This document shows positions 16,543 through 24,557 of a stretch of 48,218 nt of DNA, piece after piece. A program made the position numbers and the translations under genes. Where the stretch lies: contig JBJXFX010000069.1 in the NCBI GenBank assembly GCA_046152925.1, positions 1-48,218 of the forward strand, read 5' to 3'. Origin of the DNA: CAMAUF01 sp046152925 (GTDB taxonomy: Bacteria; Chloroflexota; Dehalococcoidia; Tepidiformales; Tepidiformaceae). Each line of letters starts with the position of its first letter. The first letter of the stretch is position 1. A model generated the notes under the pieces. It did no database searches and was not told the DNA's origin. It saw only the letters and a list, made by a program, of their open reading frames with translations.

Positions 16543-17544
16543 TTACCTGGGGGCGTGGTCGCGCAGTGCCTGGACCTCGAGTTCCGCGCGCCGGGCTGGT
16601 TCGCGCTCGCTCGTGGCGAGCGAAAGGAAGGCCGTATCGACGCCAGCCTCGAAGTAGCGGTCGACGTGGGCGCGGCGGGCGGCCGGGTCGCCGTTCACAA
16701 TCAGCTCGTCGATCGTGCCCGTGGTGAGCGCGGCGGTGGCCGACTTGCGGTCGCCGGCGTCCCACGCGGTCCACATCCCGTCGAGCGCTGGCCCCCGGCC
16801 GAGCCAGCGATGGAAGGCCCGGTAGGTCGGCACGTTCAGGTAGGCGCAGATGTGGCGGCGCATCGCCGTGTCCTGGTCTGCGCTGGGCGCGTCGATGTTG
16901 ACCATGATCCGCGCCGTCACCTCGATGCTGGCCGGGTCGCGCCCCGCCTCGGCCGCGGCCGCGCGGACGATGGCGACGGCCTTCTTCACGTCGTCCGCCG
17001 AGAGCCAGTTGAGGCACACCCCATCAGCGACCTGACCGGCGACGCGGAGCATCCCTTCGCGCAGGGCGGCAACGTGGAGCGGTGGCGGGACGGCGGGCGG
17101 TCGCGAAAGCCGGAAACCGTCGACGCGAAGGGTCTCGCCTTCGAAGACGACGCGCTCGCCCGCGAGCGCGCGCCGCAGAAACGCGACCATCTCCTTGACG
17201 CGTGTCAGCGGCTTCTCGAAGGTCATGCCATTCCACGACTCGACAATCGGGGCGGAGCCCGCGCCGATCCCAAGTACGAACCGGCCCGGCGCGAGCTCGG
17301 CGATCGTCGCGGCGGTCATCGCGAGGGTGGCCGGGCCGCGCGTAAAGACGTTCGCGATTGCCGTGCCCACGCGCAGCGTCGTCCCGGCAGCGACGATTGC
17401 GGCGGGCGTAAAGACGTCGGCGCCGTCGGCTTCGAACGACCACGCATCGGTATAGCCGAGGGCCTCCATTTCGCGCGCGACGGCGACGTGGTCTGCCATC
17501 GGGATGTCGAGCGGGAGGCTGAGCGCGAGCCGGCGGGCGCTCAA
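16543..17544 (-). CDS. LLM-class F420-dependent oxidoreductase
   Basis: A 333-residue bacterial-luciferase-like (LLM) TIM-barrel oxidoreductase, probably using F420 or FMN. The N-terminal barrel strand LALSLPLDIP, the EALGYTDAWSFEADGADVFTPAAIVAAGT segment, VGTAIANVFTRGPATLAMTAATIAELAPGRFVLGIGAGS and the late FEAGVDTAFLSL strand are typical. The start is TTG 17544, which overlaps the stop of the upstream kinase-like gene (TTGA); the open frame further upstream lies inside that gene. Co-transcription with the APH-fold protein suggests the two act on the same small molecule. Substrate unknown. Confidence 0.85.
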   Translation of the reverse strand: MSARRLALSLPLDIPMADHVAVAREMEALGYTDAWSFEADGADVFTPAAIVAAGTTLRVGTAIANVFTRGPATLAMTAATIAELAPGRFVLGIGAGSAPIVESWNGMTFEKPLTRVKEMVAFLRRALAGERVVFEGETLRVDGFRLSRPPAVPPPLHVAALREGMLRVAGQVADGVCLNWLSADDVKKAVAIVRAAAAEAGRDPASIEVTARIMVNIDAPSADQDTAMRRHICAYLNVPTYRAFHRWLGRGPALDGMWTAWDAGDRKSATAALTTGTIDELIVNGDPAARRAHVDRYFEAGVDTAFLSLATSEREPARRAELEVQALRDHAPR

Positions 17545-18590
17545 GACTGGCCCTGATCGATCAAGCGCTGCGTCGCGACGATCCGCATCGGCACGCCCCA
17601 TTCGAACTCAGCCGCGCCCGGGTTCGCCGCAGCGCCTTCCTTGTAGTGCATGTAGAGCCCCTCGAGGATGACGATCAGTTTGTAGGATGCGAGCACCCGG
17701 TAGAAGAGGAAGTCCTTCATCGAACGGCCGCTCTTCGCTTCGTAACGGGCCATCATTTCGGGCACGGCCGGGAATCCTTCGAGGGACGTCAACGGGGGCC
17801 GGGCAGGAACCCGGTCCTCGTACCCCGGGACGGGCCGGCCTCCGGACCAGCTGTGCAGCAGGTAGCCGAGGTCAGCCAAGGGGTCGCCGATCGTGGCCAT
17901 TTCCCAGTCGAAGATGGCGATCAGGCGCGGCTCGTTGCTCTTCGCGAACATCACATTGTCGAGCTTGTAGTCCCCATGGACGACGGTGTGGGGCACCTCG
18001 GCGGGCATGTTCGCGCGCATCCAAGCGGTGATCCGGTCCAAGCCTGGGAGTTCGCGCGTGCGGGGCTTGGTCAGCTCCCATTGCGAAGCCCAGCGGTTCA
18101 GCTGGCGCTCCACATAACCGCTGTCGCGGCCGGTGAGCCCAGCGGCGCGCCAATCGACAGCATGCATCTCGACCAGCGCGTCGACCATTTCCTCGCCGAT
18201 CTTGCGGCGGGCTTCTGGCCGGTCGAAGGCTTCCGGGATGGCATCGCGGATGACGTAACCGTCCTTGCGTTCCATGACGTAGAACGGGGCGCCGATGATC
18301 GCGGTGTCCTCGCAGAGCAGGGCCGGCTTCGGCACGCGCGCCCGGCCGGCGAGCGCCGCCAGGAAGCGGTACTCGCGCACTACGTCGTGGGCGGTGGGGA
18401 GGAGCGGGCCCGCCGGAGGGCGGCGCATCACATAACGCTCGTCGCCCCGGTTGACGTAGAACGTCTCGTTCGAAAACCCGGCCGTGTGTTTTTCCACCGT
18501 CACCGGCTGGCCCGGTCCGCCGAGGTGGGCGTCGAGATAGGCTTCGAGCTTGGCGACATCGACCAAGCTGCTGGGATTGGGTCCGGCCAT
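17541..18590 (-). CDS. APH-family phosphotransferase (ACAD10/11-kinase-like)
   Basis: A 349-residue protein-kinase-fold small-molecule kinase. Key motifs: the N-lobe TAGFSNETFYV, the Brenner motif HTVVHGDYKLDNVMF with catalytic Asp and metal-binding Asn, and IAIFDWEMATIGDPLADLGYLL, the metal-binding DWE with the GDPLxDLG signature of the acyl-CoA-associated branch. That branch includes the kinase domains of ACAD10/ACAD11 and Pseudomonas LvaA, which phosphorylate 4-hydroxyacyl-CoAs before removal of the hydroxyl. No acyl-CoA dehydrogenase is fused or adjacent. The gene diverges from the P450 gene across a 153-base promoter region and overlaps the LLM gene downstream. Substrate is inferred only. 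Confidence 0.85.
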   Translation of the reverse strand: MAGPNPSSLVDVAKLEAYLDAHLGGPGQPVTVEKHTAGFSNETFYVNRGDERYVMRRPPAGPLLPTAHDVVREYRFLAALAGRARVPKPALLCEDTAIIGAPFYVMERKDGYVIRDAIPEAFDRPEARRKIGEEMVDALVEMHAVDWRAAGLTGRDSGYVERQLNRWASQWELTKPRTRELPGLDRITAWMRANMPAEVPHTVVHGDYKLDNVMFAKSNEPRLIAIFDWEMATIGDPLADLGYLLHSWSGGRPVPGYEDRVPARPPLTSLEGFPAVPEMMARYEAKSGRSMKDFLFYRVLASYKLIVILEGLYMHYKEGAAANPGAAEFEWGVPMRIVATQRLIDQGQS

Positions 18591-18669
18591 GGCTACGACC
18601 TCCGTGAACGGCCGAGTCTGCCGAGGACGCCCGCGTTGGGCAAGCGTCCAGGGCGGGCGCGGTGGCGGG

Positions 18670-18698
18670 TTGGCAATTTCGGGCCGGGCGTCCAAAAT
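18670..18698 (+). promoter_or_regulatory. Probable sigma-70-type promoter of the P450/SDR operon
   Basis: TTGGCA at 18670-18675, a 17-base spacer and CAAAAT at 18693-18698; five of six and four of six matches to consensus with ideal spacing. It lies 45 bases before the P450 start, which also has a GAAGGA ribosome-binding site (18731-18736), within the divergent gap to the kinase-like gene. Confidence 0.45.
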
Positions 18699-18743
18699 CT
18701 GAACCGCTCGACCAACACGTTGGGCGCGAGGAAGGACGGCACG

Positions 18744-20138
18744 ATGAAAGTCGCGGCCCCTGATGCTGAGTTCACCATCCCGTTCCAGCCGTTTGGCCAA
18801 GCCTACGATATGGGGCGCGCCCCCGATGGCACGCCGCTGATCGACCCGCGGCTCTTCGACACGCGCGAGTTCCAGCGGAACCCGTACCCGTATTACCGGA
18901 TCATGCGGGACCACTACCCCGTCTATCACGACCGGCTGCACAACGCGTACTACCTCACGCGCTATTGGGACGTCACCCAGGCGTACATGGACGACGAGGG
19001 GTTCAACACGATCCCCAAGGGCTCCTCGAACGCTGTCTTGGGGAACGTCCAGCACGAGTTGAGCGGCGTCGAACACCGGCGCCGCCGGAACATGTACGGC
19101 CAGCACCTCGTCGGCGAGAGCCTGAAGGCGCGGATCCCGGCGATCGAGAAGCTCGCCGCCGAAATGATCTTGCGTTTTGCCGGCCCCGTCGCCTCGGAGC
19201 TGGTGGAAGAGAACATCAGCGGCCGGCGGACCGTGGAGCTCGGCAAGGCGTTCGCGGACGAGTTCCCCGTGCGTGTCGTGTGCCAGGTGTTGGGCTTCCC
19301 CGAAGAGGCGCGCAGCAGGTTTTACCACTGGTACACGTCGATGATGCGCGGCCTCGGTGCGTCCGAGTCAGCGCTGCAGGGCATCCGCGCGCACCAGGAA
19401 ATCGCGGACTTCGTTGGCGAACTGATCCCCGAGCGCCGGAAGAACCCGACCTACCTCTACGACCAGCAAGGCAACGTAATGAGCGAGGACATCATCTCCA
19501 AGCTCTCGCGTTCCGAGCTCGATGGGGACCTGCTTTCGGTGGAGGAGGTCTCGTCGAACATCGTGCTTATCGTGGCCGCTGGGGGAGACACGACGCGCGG
19601 CGCGATCATGAACATGTGGTTCCAGTTGCTCACCCACCCGGAACAGTTCCGGGCGGTGCAAGACGACCCCTCGCTCTTCCAGACGGCGATCCACGAGACC
19701 CTGCGGTTTTCCTCATCGGTTGGCGGCCAGCCGAGGCACACGAGCTACGACGTCACCATGCACGGCGTCACCATCCCAGCGGGCTCGCTGGTCAACTGCG
19801 TCGACTTCTCGGCTAGCCACGATGAGCGCGTGTTCAAGGAACCAGAGACGTTCAACCTCTTCCGCGACGACCTTTATTCCGGGAAGCTGTTGCGCAACGG
19901 ACACCACGCGAACGGCCGGCATAACCACATGGCCTTCGGCGTTGGCCCGCACATGTGCCCCGGCGCCTGGATCTCCGTGCAAGAGTCGATCCTTGGGTCG
20001 GAAATCCTGCTCAAGAGTCTGAAGAACCCCTCGATTAACTGGGACAGGCAGCCCAAGGACCTCGCGGAGCCGGAGAAGCTCGCGCAGGTCGGGACGGTCG
20101 CCCTTCGGGAGTTGTGGCTTGACTTCGACCCAGCCTGA
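18744..20138 (+). CDS. Cytochrome P450 (catalytically complete)
   Basis: A 464-residue soluble bacterial P450 monooxygenase. It has the I-helix oxygen-activation motif AAGGDTTRG, the K-helix ExxR in HETLRFSS, and the haem-ligand loop AFGVGPHMCPG with Cys405 matching FGxGxHxCxG exactly. ATG 18744 is preceded by GAAGGA at seven bases; the frame is open for over a kilobase upstream, but that region is the antisense of the kinase gene. It heads a plus-strand run: P450, P450-like, SDR, SDR-like, PNPOx. No ferredoxin or ferredoxin reductase is encoded nearby, so electrons must come from elsewhere. Substrate unknown; a terpenoid, steroid or fatty-acyl compound would fit the neighbours. Confidence 0.94.
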   Translation: MKVAAPDAEFTIPFQPFGQAYDMGRAPDGTPLIDPRLFDTREFQRNPYPYYRIMRDHYPVYHDRLHNAYYLTRYWDVTQAYMDDEGFNTIPKGSSNAVLGNVQHELSGVEHRRRRNMYGQHLVGESLKARIPAIEKLAAEMILRFAGPVASELVEENISGRRTVELGKAFADEFPVRVVCQVLGFPEEARSRFYHWYTSMMRGLGASESALQGIRAHQEIADFVGELIPERRKNPTYLYDQQGNVMSEDIISKLSRSELDGDLLSVEEVSSNIVLIVAAGGDTTRGAIMNMWFQLLTHPEQFRAVQDDPSLFQTAIHETLRFSSSVGGQPRHTSYDVTMHGVTIPAGSLVNCVDFSASHDERVFKEPETFNLFRDDLYSGKLLRNGHHANGRHNHMAFGVGPHMCPGAWISVQESILGSEILLKSLKNPSINWDRQPKDLAEPEKLAQVGTVALRELWLDFDPA

Positions 20139-21477
20139 CCCCGCGGTGGAGGCGCCAGCCCCGATCAACGCACCTGGCCGCAACGGCGTCGAGGTGAAGC
20201 GGCTCGGCGGCCGGGGCGGCTACTACCGGACGTACGAGATCTACGGCCGCGTTCGCGAGCGCCACTCGCAGCACCTCGTGAATCCGCGCTGGTTCTTGCG
20301 GCTCGACTACCTGCGCGACCCGTATCCCGCCCTCGCGATCATGCGCGAAAACTACGATTGCTACCGCGATTGGATCAATAACGCGCACTGGGTGAGCCGC
20401 TACAACGACGTGACCTCCATCCTCGTTGACGACGCGAACTTCGAGACACGGCCAAAGCGCTGGTCGCTCGACATGGAAGGGTACGGGCGCGACCTTCGCG
20501 AGGAGCCAGGCGTGTTGCGCGCCTGGGCGACCGGTATGGAACGCGCCGCAGAGCCAGTCGCGGCATCCCTCGTGGCGAAGGTCCGTCGCGAGGGCCACGC
20601 AGACCTCATTGGCGACTTCGTCTACCGCTACTGGCCGTCGCTGCTCGCGTCCGCCCTCGACTTGCCGCCGGGACACCGGGACCGCTTCATCACGCTGTAT
20701 CACACGATGATGGACGGCTGGCAGTGGGATCCCGCGCGGCAGGCCGCGGCCCGCGAGGCAATGCGCGGACTCGAGTCGCTGGTGGCGCCGCTCGTCGCTG
20801 AGCGCGCCGCTGCCCCCGGCGACGACGTTATCTCGGCGATTGCGGCGGTCCCCCGAGAGTCCCAGGCGTCGGCGGCGGCCGACGTCGTGGCAACCATCCT
20901 TGAAGGCGACGGCGAGACGCCGTTCGCCGTCGGGAACACGCTGTACCAGGTCCTCACGAGCCCAGGGATGGTGGAAACCGTCCGCGGCGACCACGGGCTC
21001 TGCAAGCGCGCCTGGCAGGAGACGGTCCGGCACTCGGGGCCGACGTTACAGGGGCGGCGCTTCGCGGTCCGCGAGGTCGAGCGGTTCGGGCACCTGATCC
21101 CGGAGGGCGGGCTCGTCTGGTGCTCCGCCGCCGGCGCGAATCGGGACCCACGTCAGTTCGACGCGCCGGAGACGTTCAACATCTTCCGCCGGGACCTTTG
21201 CTTCCGGGAGCCGCGCGGCCAATACCGTGCCGACGGCCTGCCCGCTGGGGTCGCGATTGGCTTGGGGAAGCCCTCCAAGCTGCCCGCCGTCCCGGAGGAC
21301 CGGCCGCGGTCGCTATACGCCATCACGCGGGACATTTCGGTGGCGGCCATCGAGCTGTTGCTCGACCAGCTTCCGGGGTTGCGCCTGGCCGAAGGGGCGG
21401 AGCCCAGGCTCTTCTGCCGCTGGGCGTGGGATATCCACACTTGTTGGGACCTCCCGGTGGTGTTCGACCGGGCCTGA
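20119..21477 (+). CDS. P450-fold protein lacking the haem-ligand cysteine
   Basis: A 452-residue paralogue of the preceding P450: both share the N-terminal block (D/N)PYP...IMR..Y..Y.D...NA...(S/T)RY.DVT....DD..F.T.PK, an ExxR helix (QETVRHS) and the F-N-(L/I)-F-R-x-D-L segment before the haem loop. Where the partner has FGVGPHMCPG this protein has IGLGKPSKLP (residues 380-389): Cys is replaced by Lys387 and the preceding His by Pro. The I-helix motif is altered to EGDGETPFA, without the acid-Thr pair. It should not bind haem as a thiolate P450. Known Cys-less P450 homologues such as EryCII and DesVIII are partners that activate other enzymes. TTG 20119 has GGGAG seven bases upstream and overlaps the P450 end; GTG 20146 is the alternative start. 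Confidence 0.85.
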   Translation: MTSTQPDPAVEAPAPINAPGRNGVEVKRLGGRGGYYRTYEIYGRVRERHSQHLVNPRWFLRLDYLRDPYPALAIMRENYDCYRDWINNAHWVSRYNDVTSILVDDANFETRPKRWSLDMEGYGRDLREEPGVLRAWATGMERAAEPVAASLVAKVRREGHADLIGDFVYRYWPSLLASALDLPPGHRDRFITLYHTMMDGWQWDPARQAAAREAMRGLESLVAPLVAERAAAPGDDVISAIAAVPRESQASAAADVVATILEGDGETPFAVGNTLYQVLTSPGMVETVRGDHGLCKRAWQETVRHSGPTLQGRRFAVREVERFGHLIPEGGLVWCSAAGANRDPRQFDAPETFNIFRRDLCFREPRGQYRADGLPAGVAIGLGKPSKLPAVPEDRPRSLYAITRDISVAAIELLLDQLPGLRLAEGAEPRLFCRWAWDIHTCWDLPVVFDRA

Positions 21478-21501
21478 GGCAAGGAGAAAGGGGGACGCAG
21501 G

Positions 21502-22362
21502 ATGGCTGTCTCGCTGGAAGGGAAGGTCGCGCTCGTGACGGGGGCGGCCGTTGGCATCGGCAATGCCTACGCGAGAGCTTTGCTCGATGCCGGCGCGCGC
21601 GTCGCCGTCTGCGACATCCGCTCGAATGAACTGAGCCGCCTGGAAGGGGAGGTCCTCGCGCGTGGACAACGGTTACTCGCGTTCACCGGCGACGTCGCGA
21701 GTCCCGGCGATGTCCGGCGCGTTGTCGACGGCGTGCTCGCTGAGTACGGCGGCGTCGACATCCTGGTCAACAACGCCGGCTACAGCCCGATGTCGAACGT
21801 CTTGGAACCGCTCGAGAAGGGCCTGCTCGACTGGGACCGGGTCGTTGGGACCAACTTGAAGGGCACCTACCTCTTCGGGCGCGCCCTCATCCCGCAGTTC
21901 ATCGCGCACGGGAGTGGCGACATCATCAACGTCATCACCGACCACGCCTGGAACTGCGGGTCGCCCTACCCGGTGTCGCACGCCGACGCTCCCGATTGCC
22001 GCTGGGGCGGTGGCGATCCGCGGCCCACGGGCGCCGGGTCCAGCCTCGAGATCTACGACTCCTCGAAGTGGGCCTGCCTCGGCCTGACGCTCTCCTGGGC
22101 GAAAGCGCTTCGGCCGCACGGGGTCCGCGTCAATGCCCTCTGCATGGGCGCGACCGACACACCGCTCATCCGTGAGTACTTCAACTTCGACCCAGCGCCA
22201 GAATACGTCCGGACGTGGATGCGCCCGGAGGCGGTGGCCGCCGTCCTCGTCGAGCTGCTCCAAGAGGGGCCCGCGGGCCGTCACGGCGACTTCGTGGGGC
22301 TGTGGGCCGGACATCCGGTCGTCCTACCCCAGTCACATCCCGATTTCCTGGCGACACACTGA
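21502..22362 (+). CDS. Short-chain dehydrogenase/reductase (complete active site)
   Basis: A 286-residue classical SDR, an NAD(P)-dependent alcohol/ketone oxidoreductase. It shows the cofactor loop TGAAVGIG, the acidic CDIR after strand two (favouring NAD over NADP), NNAG, the Asn of VGTNLKG and the catalytic Y185xxxK189 in IYDSSKWA. The usual catalytic Ser is Thr (NVIT). About 26 extra residues lie between that Thr and Tyr185, with two Cys (WNCGSPY and PDCRWGGG). The C-terminus ends VGLWAGHPVVL. AAGGAGAAAGGGGG lies just before ATG 21502. It probably oxidises the hydroxyl made by the P450, by context. Confidence 0.9.
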   Translation: MAVSLEGKVALVTGAAVGIGNAYARALLDAGARVAVCDIRSNELSRLEGEVLARGQRLLAFTGDVASPGDVRRVVDGVLAEYGGVDILVNNAGYSPMSNVLEPLEKGLLDWDRVVGTNLKGTYLFGRALIPQFIAHGSGDIINVITDHAWNCGSPYPVSHADAPDCRWGGGDPRPTGAGSSLEIYDSSKWACLGLTLSWAKALRPHGVRVNALCMGATDTPLIREYFNFDPAPEYVRTWMRPEAVAAVLVELLQEGPAGRHGDFVGLWAGHPVVLPQSHPDFLATH

Positions 22363-22374
22363 AAGGCGCACACG

Positions 22375-23115
22375 ATGGGACAGCTTGAGGGCGAAGTAGC
22401 AATTGTCTCCGGCGCGGCGGGCGCGCTTGGAAGAGCGGTCGCCGAGGCGCTCGCCGCCGAAGGAGCGACCCTGGTCTTGGCCGACCGCGACCCGGCCGTC
22501 GGACAGCAAGCCCAGACTCTCGGTGCGCGGCACGTCGCGGTGGCCGCGGATGTCGCGACCGCGCCGGGCGCCGTCAGCGTCGCCGAGGCCGCCCGACGGT
22601 TCGCGACGCCGGTCACCGTGCTGGTCCTCGCCGCTTCGACGTATGCCGCGAGCCCGGTGTCGGCCCCGTGGGACACCGCAGTTGCCGATTTCGACCGGCT
22701 GGTGGACGACAACCTCAAGAGCGCGCTCGTCCTTGGCCGGGCCTGCATCCCGCTGATGCTTGGCCAGCAGAAGGGCAACATCGTCCTGATGAACAGCCAC
22801 GACGTGCTCCCCGCGGTCGCGGGCCCCACGAACGGGCCGGAGTACGACCTATTCAACGCAGCTGCGTGGGGCCGGAACGGGCTCACCGATAGCTGGTCTC
22901 GCGGGCTCGCTGGCCACGGCATCCGAGTGAACGCCGTCTGCCCCGCGCCGCCCGGCGATGGACTGAGCCCCGCCGATGTCGCGAAGGTGGTGATGGAACT
23001 GCTGGCGGAAGGGCCGGGCGGCCGGAACGGGCAGAACATCGGTCTCTGGCCGGGCCGGCCGGCGTTGCTTGGCCCGGTGAAGGCGCCACACCGCGCGATC
23101 TTCTACAACGACTGA
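22375..23115 (+). CDS. SDR-fold protein lacking the catalytic lysine
   Basis: A 246-residue SDR-like paralogue beginning 12 bases after the active SDR. The Rossmann start is retained in variant form (SGAAGALG) with an acidic LADRD, but NNAG is replaced by LAAST and the YxxxK motif reads Y157-DLF-N161, so the catalytic Lys that positions ribose and lowers the Tyr pKa is missing. Ser (NSHD) and Tyr remain. The C-terminus (ELLAEGPGGRNGQNIGLWPGRPALLGP) parallels that of the upstream SDR (ELLQEGPAGRHGDFVGLWAGHPVVLPQ), indicating tandem duplication. It may be the structural or regulatory subunit of a hetero-oligomer, as in the human HSD17B8/CBR4 reductase. An atypical but active enzyme is not excluded. 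Confidence 0.85.
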   Translation: MGQLEGEVAIVSGAAGALGRAVAEALAAEGATLVLADRDPAVGQQAQTLGARHVAVAADVATAPGAVSVAEAARRFATPVTVLVLAASTYAASPVSAPWDTAVADFDRLVDDNLKSALVLGRACIPLMLGQQKGNIVLMNSHDVLPAVAGPTNGPEYDLFNAAAWGRNGLTDSWSRGLAGHGIRVNAVCPAPPGDGLSPADVAKVVMELLAEGPGGRNGQNIGLWPGRPALLGPVKAPHRAIFYND

Positions 23116-23182
23116 CCCGCGTGCTCGCGCCGAGCGCTGGCCTCGGTCAGACTGGCGCCACTGCTCTACGGAGGTCCCCTTC

Positions 23183-23614
23183 ATGGGCCCAATCGCCCTC
23201 ACCGCCCAAATGCGCGAACTGCTCGACCGCCAGATCAAGGACGGCAATCCGGCGCTGGTCGCCTCGTCGTCGATCGTGGGCCAGCCCGACATCGCCTACA
23301 AAGGCAGCGTTGCCGTGCTCGATGACGAACACCTCTCCTACTGGGAGCGCGCCCACGGCCAGACGTTGAGCAACCTCGTCGAGAACCCCGAGGTCTGCGT
23401 CCTCTATCGCAACCCGCAGCAAAGGGTTATCTGGAAGTTCTTCGGCCGCGCGGAGCTGTTCCGCACGGGCGCGAAGCGCATGGAGATCCTGGCGCGCTCG
23501 AACCAACTCGAACTGGACCGCGACCCCGAGCGGAAGGGCGTCGCCGTCTTGATCCGCGTGGACCGCGTTGTCCAGCTCGGGCAGGTCATCATGCAGCGCG
23601 CCACGATGGGCTAA
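23183..23614 (+). CDS. PNPOx-fold FMN/F420-binding protein
   Basis: A 143-residue split-barrel protein of the pyridoxamine-5'-phosphate-oxidase-like superfamily. Recognisable are the strand-rich middle (PALVASSSIVGQPDIAYKGSVAVLDDEHLSYW), LSNLVENPEVCVLYRN and FFGRAELF, matching the pattern of general-stress and F420-dependent reductases of this fold. GGAGG at 23170-23174 supports ATG 23183. It is last in the plus-strand P450/SDR run, with a 67-base gap upstream. Cofactor and substrate are unknown; with two LLM enzymes nearby, an F420 or flavin role is reasonable. It converges on the hydratase gene, with stops three bases apart. Confidence 0.75.
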   Translation: MGPIALTAQMRELLDRQIKDGNPALVASSSIVGQPDIAYKGSVAVLDDEHLSYWERAHGQTLSNLVENPEVCVLYRNPQQRVIWKFFGRAELFRTGAKRMEILARSNQLELDRDPERKGVAVLIRVDRVVQLGQVIMQRATMG

Positions 23615-23617
23615 GGC

Positions 23618-24418
23618 TCAGCGCCCGGTCCAGTTCGGGGTGCGCTTCTCCGCGAACGCTCGGGGGCCTTCGATCGAGTCCTGGCTGCGACGGCGCTGCT
23701 CTTCCCATCCGTAGCTCCCCCGCGACGCCTCGGGCAGCGAGGATTCGAGGCCCTTCATCGCGGCTTCCTTCGTCGCCCGGACGGAGAGCGGTGCGCACTT
23801 GAGGATGTCGTCGACGTAGCCTTGCACGCAGGCATCGAGGTCCTTGAGCGGCACGACGTCGCTGACGAGGCCCATCTGGAGCGCCTTATCGGCCTTGATG
23901 TGGCGGCCGGTGAGCATATATGACATCGCGACGTGAAGCGGGACGGCGCGCGGCAGGCGATGGACGCCGTTCGCGCCCGCGATGAGGCCACGGCGGGGTT
24001 CCGGAAGCCCGATTTCGGCGTGGTCGGCAAGGACGATGATGTCGCAAGCGAGGGCCATCTCCAGGCCTCCGCCAAGGGCGTAGCCGTTGACGCGCGCGAT
24101 GATCGGCTTGAACAGGTCGTAACGGCTCGTGATGCCGCCAAAGCCGCCCTTCGGGAAGGCGAGCTTGGGTCGCTGGTCGGCGGGCAGGGCGCTCATTTCG
24201 GCGGTGTATTTCAGGTCGTTGCCGGCGCTGAAGGCCCGGTCGCCCTCACCCGTCAGCACGGCGACCCAGAGGTCGTCATCGGCGGCGAACATGTCCCAGA
24301 CGCCGTCCATCTCCAGGTTGGCGGGCGCGTGGAGGGCGTTAAAGCGCTCGGGGCGGGTGATCGTGAGGTACATGACGTGGTCGCGCTTTTCCCAGCGGCA
24401 AAACTCGAGCTGTGGCAT
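23618..24418 (-). CDS. Enoyl-CoA hydratase/isomerase (crotonase family)
   Basis: A 266-residue crotonase-fold enzyme. The CoA/oxyanion-hole loop AFSAGNDL and the second oxyanion segment ALGGGLEMALACD are present, with a Glu in each of the two catalytic positions (GGGLE and GLPEPRRGLIAG), so hydratase activity is plausible. N-terminal RPERFNALHAP is the usual start of the fold. ATG 24418 follows GAGGCGCC. It diverges from the LLM gene at 24558. In this setting it suggests that the cluster's substrate is at some stage a CoA thioester. Confidence 0.88.
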   Translation of the reverse strand: MPQLEFCRWEKRDHVMYLTITRPERFNALHAPANLEMDGVWDMFAADDDLWVAVLTGEGDRAFSAGNDLKYTAEMSALPADQRPKLAFPKGGFGGITSRYDLFKPIIARVNGYALGGGLEMALACDIIVLADHAEIGLPEPRRGLIAGANGVHRLPRAVPLHVAMSYMLTGRHIKADKALQMGLVSDVVPLKDLDACVQGYVDDILKCAPLSVRATKEAAMKGLESSLPEASRGSYGWEEQRRRSQDSIEGPRAFAEKRTPNWTGR

Positions 24419-24557
24419 CTGGCGCCTCCTCAGGCGGGGTGATGGTCGAGCATCCTACGGACTCGCGGGAAGCTGCGCACTCGGCTTTCCGCAGGGGCGC
24501 GGCTTGCGCGGGCGGGCGGTACTGTTGTCGCGCCCAACAACGCGTATGAGGTGAGCG

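Noticed and set aside
17646..18743. Long open frame upstream of and in frame with the P450
   Set aside because: It is the antisense of the APH-kinase gene; ATG 18744 has a proper ribosome-binding site and starts the P450 homology.
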